In this document: positions 1-5,127 of the stretch, in pieces | How positions within the stretch are numbered: position 1 is the stretch's first letter | Layout of the letters: every line of letters starts with the position of its first letter | Origin: Silvimonas sp. JCM 19000 | GTDB taxonomy: Bacteria; Pseudomonadota; Gammaproteobacteria; Burkholderiales; Chitinibacteraceae | NCBI GenBank assembly: GCA_001313065.1 | Contig: BBFD01000299.1 | Span: forward strand, 1-5,127 | Length of the DNA stretch: 5,127 nt | Direction: 5' to 3' | Notes under the pieces: model-generated | What the model saw: the letters and a program-made list of their open reading frames with translations, nothing else | The model's database searches: none | Told to the model about the DNA's origin: nothing | Made by a program: the position numbers and the translations under genes

Positions 1-1
1 C

Positions 2-238
2 GGGCAATCGCTGATGCAAGCGCTGGCGGCGGCCAAGGTGATGCAGCGTCTGCGGTGGCAAGGCCTCGTGCGTACTTGCCGCGTGGCCTTGCCCGAGCAA
101 TGGCTGGCGCAATTGCCGCCCGCCAGTCGCGCCGAAGCCCGTTTGCTGCGCACGCTGGATCAAGCCCACGCCAATCAACGTCTGGCCTGCCAGATTGCAC
201 TCAATCCCACGCTGGACGGGTTGCAGGTTTCGTTCTGA
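2..238 (+). CDS. 2Fe-2S ferredoxin, 3' part, frameshifted as sequenced
   Basis: This is the C-terminal part of a putidaredoxin/plant-type [2Fe-2S] ferredoxin, a small cytoplasmic electron carrier; the start lies left of the window. The opening GQSLMQAL and the ending RLACQIALNPTLDGL are typical of the family, the latter carrying the fourth cluster cysteine at 188-190. The cluster loop CGGKASC is not in the main frame. It is read at 51-71 in the frame shifted by one, and the main frame resumes at 74 with TC (Cys 77-79) followed by RVALPEQ. Restoring about one missing base near 41, one near 49 and one at 72-73 would give a normal C-x5-C-x2-C loop, as the family requires. The frame stays open across the damage, so a naive reading gives a plausible but cluster-less protein. 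The gene lies 52 bp before the M24 gene on the same strand with no terminator seen between, so co-transcription is possible. The redox partner is unknown. Confidence 0.82.
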   Translation, partial: GQSLMQALAAAKVMQRLRWQGLVRTCRVALPEQWLAQLPPASRAEARLLRTLDQAHANQRLACQIALNPTLDGLQVSF

Positions 239-290
239 TCCCCGCGCTGGCCCGCCATCCTTCTTTACTTTTAGTCCCCAGGAAGTCTGT

Positions 291-981
291 ATGAACGCCC
301 CTATGCAATTTACCGCCGAGCAAGTCGCGCCGCCTATGACCCCGAAAAACTGCTGCTGGTGCGCGCCAAAACCCGCGCTGCCATCCTGCGCATTGCGGCC
401 GCAGTCAAACCCGGCATGGTTGAAGAAGACGCGGTCGAAATGGCCAAAGACATGCTGGAAGAATGCGACATGCTGCGCGGCTGGCACGATGTGTACGTGC
501 GCTTTGGCAGCAACACGCTCAAGACTTTTGGCGCAGAGTCCGACCCCGGCATCGTGTTGGGCGAGGACGATATCTTTTTTGCTGGACATCGGCCCGGTGT
601 GGCAGCAGTGGGAAGGCGACGGTGGCCAGACCTTTGTCACCGGCCACGATCCGGAAAAAAACGCCGTTGCGCCGACGATGCCTGCGCCATTTTTCATGAA
701 GTGCGCCGCCACTGGCTGGCCACCGGCGCCACCGGGCGCGAATTGTATGACTTTGCCAGCGACTGTGCGCAGCGCCGCGGCTGGGTGCTGAACCTTGATT
801 TGTCCGGCCATCGCATCGGCGATTTTCCGCATGCGGCCATCCATGAAGCCCGATGGCCGAGATCGAATTCAAGCCGTCACGTTTGCTCTGGGTGTTGGAA
901 ATCCATATCCGCCATCCGGACCACACCTATGGCGCCTTCTATGAAGACATGTTGCTGGAAGACAGTTATTTCGAGGCATAA
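291..981 (+). CDS. M24-family metallopeptidase (aminopeptidase P/methionine aminopeptidase fold), frameshifted as sequenced
   Basis: After joining frames this is a protein of about 230 residues, the size of a bare M24 catalytic domain without the N-terminal domain of true aminopeptidase P. The five metal ligands of the pita-bread fold are visible in order: Asp99 in DIGPVWQQW, Asp110 in EGDGGQTF (eleven residues later, the family spacing), His173 in SGHRIG, Glu203 in LEIHI and Glu218 in YEDMLLED. It is therefore expected to bind two divalent metals and hydrolyse a peptide or related amide in the cytoplasm. The substrate cannot be told. The start at 291 is chosen because AGGAAG (280-285) sits 5 nt upstream. 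The frame shifts near 328-331, in the T6 run at 575-581, in the A7 run at 655-661 and near 847-851. The first, third and fourth fit a single missing base; the second needs one base fewer or two more. A hairpin terminator follows at 1006-1034. Identity to a specific peptidase is uncertain. Confidence 0.85.
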
Positions 982-1005
982 GCTGCGGCCCCGCCGAGTA
1001 CAACA

Positions 1006-1034
1006 AGGCCCACGCGCTACACGTGGGCCTGTTT
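1006..1034. terminator. Bidirectional hairpin terminator between convergent genes
   Basis: A perfect 9-bp GC-rich inverted repeat, AGGCCCACG (1006-1014) and CGTGGGCCT (1022-1030), encloses a 7-nt loop. On the plus strand it is followed by GTTTG. On the minus strand it is followed by TTGTTGT. It lies 24 bp past the M24 stop and 27 bp past the ThrH stop, so it probably ends both transcripts. The U tracts are weak on both sides, so efficiency is uncertain. Confidence 0.7.
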
Positions 1035-1057
1035 GCGCGGCCATTCGGGGGCAGCCC

Positions 1058-1676
1058 TCAGGTCAGCGCATGCGCCAACTGGTCTTGCTGCAAGCGCACC
1101 AGCACTTCGGCCAGTGAATCGGCCACAGGCAGATCGCCCGCCACGGCGATGGTCGCCGGCGAAGGGCGCAGCAAATAGCCGTAGGTGGCGGCTTTGAGCA
1201 TGCCGATGTCGTTCAGCGCATCGCCCACGGCCAGCACGTCGATGCCATCGCGCACCAGCGTATTCACCACCTCTTGCTTGCCCTGGCGCTGGGCAAATCG
1301 ACATTGCGTGATAAAGCCATCGGCATCGGTATCCAGGCGGTGCGCCATCAAGCGTGGATAACCCAGGCCGGGCAAAAAAGCTCTCGGCCAGTTCTTCAAA
1401 ACAGTCGGACACGATAAACACCGCCCGGTCCCGCGCCAGTACATCCAGAAACCGGCGGGCATCGCGGTAGGGTTGCAGCATCGATACGATGGCGCGCACA
1501 TCGCTCAGGCGCAGATTGTTCTCGCGCAGGGCCTCGATGCGGGCGCGCATCAGTTTGGGGTAATCCGGTTCTTCCCGCGTGGTGCGGTTGAGCGTGGCGA
1601 TGCCGGTGTGGCGACTGATGTGCGGCCACAATTCAGGCACCAGCACGCCTTCCAGATCAATGCAGGCAACTTTCAT
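1058..1676 (-). CDS. thrH: ThrH-type phosphoserine phosphatase/homoserine phosphotransferase (HAD superfamily), one frameshift
   Basis: This is a cytoplasmic HAD hydrolase. ThrH of Pseudomonas aeruginosa dephosphorylates phosphoserine and can pass the phosphate to homoserine. The repaired protein has 205 residues and, compared with the P. aeruginosa sequence as I remember it, aligns end to end without a gap. Motif I is D7-L-E9-GVLVPE, the ThrH variant of DxD. Motif II is Ser90 in FIVSD, Lys133 fits motif III, and motif IV is GDALND (151-156). One frameshift lies in the A6 run at 1374-1379 of the plus strand. Five bases instead of six give ESFLPGLGYPRL and exactly the family length. The start at 1676 has GGAG 8 nt upstream and matches the family N-terminus. 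An in-frame ATG at 1754 has equally good GGAG spacing (7 nt), overlaps the exporter stop as ATGA, and would add 26 residues. It is the last gene of the minus-strand group. ThrH-type function is well supported; the preferred acceptor or substrate here is inferred. Confidence 0.85.
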
Positions 1677-1750
1677 GGTATTGGCTCCAGAGCGGGCAAT
1701 TTGCGATTCGTTGAGCGGCACCGGGCCGCGACGGCGTAAAGGGGTGTTAC

Positions 1751-2385
1751 TCATCGTCCTACTCCGGCAAACAACAAGGAAAAGCCAAGGCCGACCAGTG
1801 CCGAACCAATGGCACGGTTAAGAATGTGCTGGCGTTGCAGCATCAGGCTGCGCAAACGTGGCGACGAAAAAAAACAGCGCCACCAAGCTAAACCACACCC
1901 AATGCGCCAACGACATAAAGCCGCCCAGCAACAAACTGGTGCCCAGCGCGGTATTGGCGTGCATGACCTGGGTGTAACAGCTGACCACAAACAGCATGGT
2001 TTTCGGGTTGAGTGCATTGGTCAGAAAGCCGGTGCGAAACGCGGCGCGCAAAGAGACGGCGGCGGTTTCGCGGCTGCCTTCGGTGGCTTCGTTGGCGGCG
2101 GCCACCGGGTGACTGAAGATGGATTTGAGGCCGATATACACCAGGTAGCCCGCACCGATCAGCTTCATCACCATAAACAGCGCCGGGGTATGCTGCACCA
2201 GCACGGCCACGCCAAAAAAATCGTATAGAACACATGCACCTGCACCCCCAGACCAACGCCGAGCGCAGACAGCAAACCTGCGCCGCGGCCCAGCTGATAG
2301 CTGTTGCGGGTGACCATGCAAAGTCTGCGCCGGGGCTGATTACGGCCAGAATGGTAATGATGGCGACTGCGGCAAATTCATTCAT
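1751..2385 (-). CDS. LysE/RhtB-family amino-acid exporter, frameshifted as sequenced
   Basis: This is an inner-membrane exporter of about 210 residues, the usual size for LysE/RhtB proteins, which expel amino acids such as lysine, homoserine, threonine or leucine. The N-terminus MNEFAAVAIITILAVISPGADFA carries the family's hydrophobic first helix and the SPG(A/P)D signature. Further hydrophobic stretches include FGVAVLV, LIGAGYLVYIGL and WVWFSLVALFF, and NALNPKTMLF contains the conserved NPK. The C-terminal part RQHILNRAIG and the last helix are also typical. Frames change near 2317-2319 (one base missing), in the A7 run at 2214-2220, and in the A8 run at 1867-1874 (one base too many). The start at 2385 has AGGAG 7 nt upstream (2393-2397). 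It lies directly behind a terminator that ends the dioxygenase gene, so it needs read-through or its own promoter. The exported compound is not known; the neighbouring dioxygenase suggests a hydroxylated amino acid. Confidence 0.87.
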
Positions 2386-2400
2386 ACAAGCACTCCTACG

Positions 2401-2432
2401 AAAAAAAGGCGCACCGGGAAGGGCAGTGCGCC
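2401..2432 (-). terminator. Rho-independent terminator after the dioxygenase gene
   Basis: Read on the minus strand, GGCGCAC (2432-2426) and GTGCGCC (2414-2408) form a perfect 7-bp GC-rich stem with an 11-nt loop, followed at once by seven T (2407-2401). It begins 16 bp after the TAA at 2451-2449 that I take as the dioxygenase stop, and it ends only 3 nt before the AGGAG of the exporter. It should lower expression of the exporter and ThrH relative to the dioxygenase. Confidence 0.85.
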
Positions 2433-2448
2433 ACCGAGGTCGACACGG

Positions 2449-3236
2449 TTATTTTTTTTGCTGAAGGTCACCACCAGCACATCGCGATACGCTGCTTGCG
2501 TTTCGTCGAGTTGCACGATGGGGGTCACGCCATGCATCACCCGCTCATCGTTGACGATGGCGGCATCAAACGGCTGCATCAGCGTGAAATCAGTCAAAAA
2601 AATGTCGGTTGCGGTCGTAGATGCTGGTGGTGCCATTCACCACGTTCTGGCGACGCACCATCATCATGAAGACGTAATTGACACCATCGCGGTGTACGCC
2701 TTCGGGAGTGGGGTTACCCGCTTGCTGGCCCTGGGTATAGATGCGGAACTGGTGCGCTTCGATATGCCAGGCAAAGTAGGGTGACAGCGCGCCGAATGTG
2801 GCGCAGCACAAGCCGAGGATGGCTTGCATGACGTCGCCGTGTACGGTGCTGTCTTCAAACGGGGCAAAGTCGCGGGCGATGCCGCCGTTGAGGTTGTTGT
2901 AATCCAGGCTCTGGTAGTGCGGCTGATGTTTTTTTCCAGATAGGCCTGGCGGCCGGAAGGCAGCGCGCTGAACGTGGCGTGGCGGCGATAGCGATAGGTG
3001 CCGCCATCACGCATGAACTGATCTTGCTCCAGCCGGTTCCAGCTGTCGGCAAATTCGGCCCAGGCTGCGCTGTCCTGGTTAAGGTCCAGTCCCAGCAGGT
3101 GTCGGGTTTTCTGCGCATTCAGAAAGCAAAAGTCTTTGCGTGCCACCAGGTTGCAGAGCCGCTCGACCTCGGTGCTCTCGGTTTCAGGCGTTCTCGTGTA
3201 CAGATCTTGCGCATTTTCAACGACAAGTTGTTCCAT
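2449..3236 (-). CDS. PF10014-type Fe(II)/2-oxoglutarate dioxygenase, probable free amino-acid hydroxylase, frameshifted as sequenced
   Basis: The repaired protein has about 261 residues and resembles the family of the Bacillus thuringiensis L-isoleucine 4-hydroxylase, which uses Fe(II), O2 and 2-oxoglutarate to hydroxylate a free amino acid. The iron triad is His182 and Asp184 in VHRDG and His235 in VMHGVTP. The 53-residue spacing of the histidines equals that in the B. thuringiensis enzyme as I recall it. Arg251 in YRDVLVVTFS is the expected 2-oxoglutarate anchor. The start at 3236 has GGAG 7 nt upstream (3244-3247). An upstream in-frame ATG at 3302 lacks this. Frames change in the T7 run at 2929-2935 (one base missing, giving EKKHQPHYQSL), the A7 run at 2596-2602 (one base too many, giving RHFLTDF) and the T8 run at 2452-2459. 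There, 6 or 9 bases would end the protein at TFSKK(K) with TAA, as in the family. As sequenced, it reads through the terminator to a TGA at 2384-2382. Substrate is unknown. Confidence 0.85.
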
Positions 3237-3376
3237 CGGATTGCTCCAGATCGCAGTCAATTTTTTAAAGCGCAACGTGTGCGCCGTTCTCACCGAATAC
3301 ACTGATGTATGCGCCTTAGGGCCGCATGCACAAGTCCTGTGAATCGGCTTGCAGAGCCGTTTGGCTGGGGTGCGAA

Positions 3377-3401
3377 GTCATTATTGACAGCTTCACGTCA
3401 A
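3377..3401. promoter_or_regulatory. Candidate operator: GTCA/TGAC half-site cluster
   Basis: GTCA-TTAT-TGAC (3377-3388) forms one palindrome, and TTGAC-N8-GTCAA (3384-3401) forms a second that shares the middle half-site. The cluster overlaps the likely -35 region of the LysR gene, the position expected for autorepression. Binding by this regulator is not shown, and no standard T-N11-A box fits perfectly. Confidence 0.35.
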
Positions 3402-3420
3402 GAAAAAAAGCGATTAATAT
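3392..3420 (+). promoter_or_regulatory. Candidate promoter of the LysR gene
   Basis: TTCACG (3392-3397) and TAATAT (3415-3420) are separated by 17 bp, a plausible sigma-70 -35/-10 pair, 29 bp before the LysR start. A perfect TTGACA lies at 3384-3389 but is 25 bp from TAATAT, too far unless the A7 run between them is miscounted by many bases. Confidence 0.4.
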
Positions 3421-3448
3421 GCAGGTTTTGTGTGAGGAAAAATCACCG

Positions 3449-4336
3449 ATGCGATTGCCCCCGCTGAATACTTTGCGCATTTTCGATGTGGCCGCGCGCA
3501 CGCTCAGCTTTGTTAAAGCGGCCGAAGAATTGCACGTCACGCACGGTGCCGTGAGCCGCCAGATTCGCCAATTAGAGGAAGCGCTAGGCGTGGAGCTATT
3601 CCAGCGCCGCAATCGCGCGGTGTTTCTGACCGATGCCGGGCTAGCCCTGCAGGCCGCCACTTCCGCTGCCTTTGCGCAGCTGATTACCGCCATCGGCAAA
3701 CTGCAGTCCGACGAGGCGGGCAATGTCATCGTGGTGTCGTGCGAGCCCACGATCGCGATGAAATGGTTGATTCCGCGCTTGCCACGGTTTCAGCAGGCTT
3801 ACCCGGAATTGCAGGTGCATTTATATGCCGCCGGGGGGCCTATCGATCTGGTGCGCGCGGGCGTGGACGTGGCCTTGCGGCGCAATGATTTTCAGTGGGA
3901 TGAAACCTGGGATACCTGGCGCGTGGGCGAAGAGCTGGTCGGCCCGGTTTGTGTGCCGCAACTGGCACCGGGCGCGGGGCCATGGCAGGGCAAGTTGCTG
4001 CATACCTTGTCGCGACCCAATAGCTGGGCCAACTGGGCCAAAGCCACCGGCCACGAAATCCGCGCCACCGGCCGCATCAATTACGAACACTTTTATCTAT
4101 GCGTGCAGGCGGCGGCAGCGGGCATCGGCGCGGCGCTGGCGTCTTGCTATATGGTGGAAGAAGAACTGGCGGGCAGCCGCTTGATTGCGCCCTGCGGTTT
4201 TGTGCCGGACGGCTCGGCTTATTACGTGCTATCGCCGCGCCGCATCCAGGATGACAGCCGCCTGTTGCGCTTTGCCGAATGGATTACCACCGAAATGGCC
4301 GCCACGCGCGACAAGGCCCGCGCAGCGGCACCCTGA
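3449..4336 (+). CDS. LysR-family transcriptional regulator, GcvA-like
   Basis: An intact 295-residue DNA-binding regulator, the normal family length, and the only gene in the window with no frameshift. The N-terminal winged helix-turn-helix spans about residues 1-62 (RLPPLNTLRIFDVAART, then AAEELHVTHGAVSRQIRQLE and ELFQRRNRAVFLTDAG). The RLPPL(N)xLRxFDxAAR opening is typical of the GcvA group. A substrate-binding domain follows, with IPRLPRFQQAYPELQVHLYA and a C-terminal FAEWI. The start at 3449 is chosen because the protein then begins exactly at the family N-terminus and has GAGGA 10 nt upstream. The frame stays open back to 3326, but those 41 codons look non-coding and cross the control region. 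It is divergent from the dioxygenase-exporter-ThrH genes, which suggests that it controls them in response to an amino acid or related metabolite; the ligand is unknown. It converges with the beta-lactamase 18 bp downstream and could instead act on other genes. Confidence 0.93.
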   Translation: MRLPPLNTLRIFDVAARTLSFVKAAEELHVTHGAVSRQIRQLEEALGVELFQRRNRAVFLTDAGLALQAATSAAFAQLITAIGKLQSDEAGNVIVVSCEPTIAMKWLIPRLPRFQQAYPELQVHLYAAGGPIDLVRAGVDVALRRNDFQWDETWDTWRVGEELVGPVCVPQLAPGAGPWQGKLLHTLSRPNSWANWAKATGHEIRATGRINYEHFYLCVQAAAAGIGAALASCYMVEEELAGSRLIAPCGFVPDGSAYYVLSPRRIQDDSRLLRFAEWITTEMAATRDKARAAAP

Positions 4337-4345
4337 AGCGCTGCG
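4321..4345. terminator. Possible hairpin between convergent LysR and beta-lactamase genes
   Basis: CGCAGCG (4321-4327) and CGCTGCG (4339-4345) form a perfect 7-bp stem around an 11-nt loop that contains the LysR stop codon. No T run follows on either strand, so intrinsic termination is doubtful. Position between two convergent genes is the main support. Confidence 0.3.
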
Positions 4346-4354
4346 GCAGATTGA

Positions 4355-5127
4355 TCAAGCCGCCAGCGCCTTGAGCGCGATGCGGGTGGCGTCGGCAAGT
4401 ATCGCTTCGGGTGGGTCGGCGTCTTTGTGTTTGTTGCCGACATATATGGCGATGCAGATCGGGGCGGCGCCATGGGCGGGCCACAACACCGCGATATCGT
4501 TGGTGCTGCCATACGCGCCCGTGCCGGTTTTATCGCCCACTTGCCAGCCGCGGGCACGCCGGCACGAATGCGCTTATCGCCTGTGGTATTGCCCTGGAGC
4601 ATTGCGTTAGGAGGCCCCGTTCGCGCTCGGGCAGCGCCGTACCTAACACCAGGGTTTGCAGGCTTTGTGCCATGGCGGCCGGGGTGACGGTATCGCGCAC
4701 ATCGCCGGGGATAGCGGTATTCAACTCAGGCTCCATGCGGTCGAGGCGGAAACTGGCATTGCCGGTTTTACGCGCAAACGCCGTCACTTTGGCCGGACCG
4801 CCCAGCAAGCGCAGCAAGGCGTTGGCGGCGCCGTTATCGCTGTATTCGATGGCGGCCTGGCACAGGTCGCCCACGCTCATGCCGTCGGCGACGTGTTTTT
4901 CGGTGATCGGCGAATGCGACGGCAATTGCTTGCGGGTAAACAGCAAGCGCTCTTGCAACAGCCGCGGTTGACGTTGTAGCTCGCCCAATACTGCGGCGGC
5001 CAACATGAACTTGAAGGTGCTGCAAAAGGCAAAGCGCTCGTCGCGCGCCAGTCAAAGCGCTTGCCGCTGCCGGTATCGAAGGCGCTGACGCCGATGCGCA
5101 CCGCGTTGGCTTGTTCTAATGCCGCCA
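4355..5127 (-). CDS. Class A beta-lactamase, N-terminus outside window, frameshifted as sequenced
   Basis: A serine beta-lactamase that hydrolyses beta-lactams in the periplasm; about 258 mature residues are visible and the signal peptide lies beyond the right edge. All class A boxes are present. S70-T-F-K73 follows Cys69 (codons 5021-5010), and SDN occurs in YSDNGAAN (4841-4833). Glu166 and Asn170 are in MEPELN (around 4735-4718), and K234-T-G in GDKTGTGAYGS (4531-4523). The KTGTGAYGSTNDIAVLWP region resembles CTX-M/KLUC-like enzymes more than TEM. Cys69 is present but position 238 is Gly, so the disulfide seen in many class A carbapenemases is absent. Three single-base losses split the frame: near 5041-5048 (restores WRADERF), 4599-4601 (restores TQWLQGN) and 4547-4549 (restores PAGWQVGDKTG). 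No linked AmpR-like regulator is visible; the adjacent LysR protein converges with this gene rather than diverging from it. The resistance spectrum cannot be judged from sequence. Confidence 0.9.

Larger units (their letters stand above)
3237..3448. promoter_or_regulatory. Divergent control region between the dioxygenase and LysR genes
   Basis: These 212 bp hold no gene I can support and separate two outward-facing start codons, the usual place for LysR operators. Visible elements, from left to right: palindrome GCGCA-N5-TGCGC (3270-3284); ATACA-N4-TGTAT (3297-3310); direct repeats GTGTGCGCC (3277) and GTATGCGCC (3307) exactly 30 bp apart; a short hairpin CGGCT-N5-AGCCG (3345-3359); and a cluster of GTCA/TGAC half-sites at 3377, 3385 and 3397. 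No convincing -35/-10 pair for the dioxygenase was found on the minus strand. Regulatory function is inferred from position and symmetry. Confidence 0.6.

Noticed and set aside
519..926. 135-codon open frame on the minus strand
   Set aside because: It is antisense to the M24 gene, has no recognisable motif and is rich in Arg/Trp, typical of a shadow frame.
1809..2228. 139-codon open frame on the plus strand
   Set aside because: It is antisense to the exporter, which has clear family motifs; its glycine- and histidine-rich product reflects the opposite strand's codon bias.
2382..2385. ATGA translational coupling between dioxygenase and exporter
   Set aside because: It exists only if the frame reads through a strong terminator with non-family residues; a small change in the T8 run gives the family-length protein ending in TAA.
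2929..2935. Programmed ribosomal frameshifting at A-rich slippery runs
   Set aside because: Shifts occur in both directions, in A, T and GC contexts and in unrelated genes, without the same slippery motif; sequence error explains all of them more simply.
3237..3302. Dioxygenase start at 3302 (22 extra residues)
   Set aside because: The ATG at 3236 has a well-spaced GGAG, and the extension lies over palindromic operator-like DNA.
3345..3359. Hairpin CGGCT-N5-AGCCG as a terminator
   Set aside because: Only a 5-bp stem with three T after it, and no upstream gene on that strand that would need terminating.
3326..3448. LysR start at 3326 giving a 336-residue protein
   Set aside because: The extra 41 residues have no family match, cross the palindromes and promoter-like sequence, and lack a ribosome binding site at 3326. 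The start at 3449 matches the family N-terminus.
4411..4971. 186-codon open frame on the plus strand
   Set aside because: It lies antisense to the beta-lactamase whose catalytic boxes are explicit, and it has an arginine-rich low-credibility product.

Overview
The window looks like a chromosomal segment of a Gram-negative betaproteobacterium, possibly of the Neisseriales. That placement is an inference from high GC, strong GGAG-type ribosome binding sites and the protein families; nothing in the window fixes the taxon. Seven protein genes are visible and no RNA gene, insertion sequence or CRISPR array. The most striking technical fact is that six of the seven genes are broken by single- or two-base indels, mostly in runs of 6 to 8 A or T. 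Their catalytic motifs are all preserved once the frames are joined. I read this as uncorrected long-read sequence error rather than gene decay, and I annotate the repaired genes.

Layout. (1) Positions 2-238, plus strand: 3' part of a 2Fe-2S ferredoxin. (2) 291-981, plus strand: a roughly 230-residue M24 metallopeptidase-fold protein with all five metal ligands. (3) A bidirectional hairpin terminator at 1006-1034. (4) On the minus strand, read from right to left: a PF10014-type Fe(II)/2-oxoglutarate amino-acid dioxygenase (3236-2449), a LysE/RhtB amino-acid exporter (2385-1751) and a ThrH-type phosphoserine phosphatase/homoserine phosphotransferase (1676-1058). (5) A 212-bp divergent control region (3237-3448) with several palindromes, followed by an intact GcvA-type LysR regulator on the plus strand (3449-4336). 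(6) A class A beta-lactamase on the minus strand (4355 to the right edge), convergent with the regulator and cut off by the window before its signal peptide.

How the genes may work together. The regulator, dioxygenase, exporter and ThrH form a classic divergent LysR-target unit. The dioxygenase family includes the free L-isoleucine hydroxylase of Bacillus thuringiensis, and LysE/RhtB proteins export amino acids. The simplest hypothesis is an inducible module that hydroxylates a free amino acid and exports the product, with ThrH connecting it to serine/threonine metabolism. A rho-independent terminator lies between the dioxygenase and the exporter, so the downstream genes probably depend on partial read-through or a second promoter. 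The substrate is unknown. The ferredoxin/M24 pair and the beta-lactamase look like unrelated neighbours.
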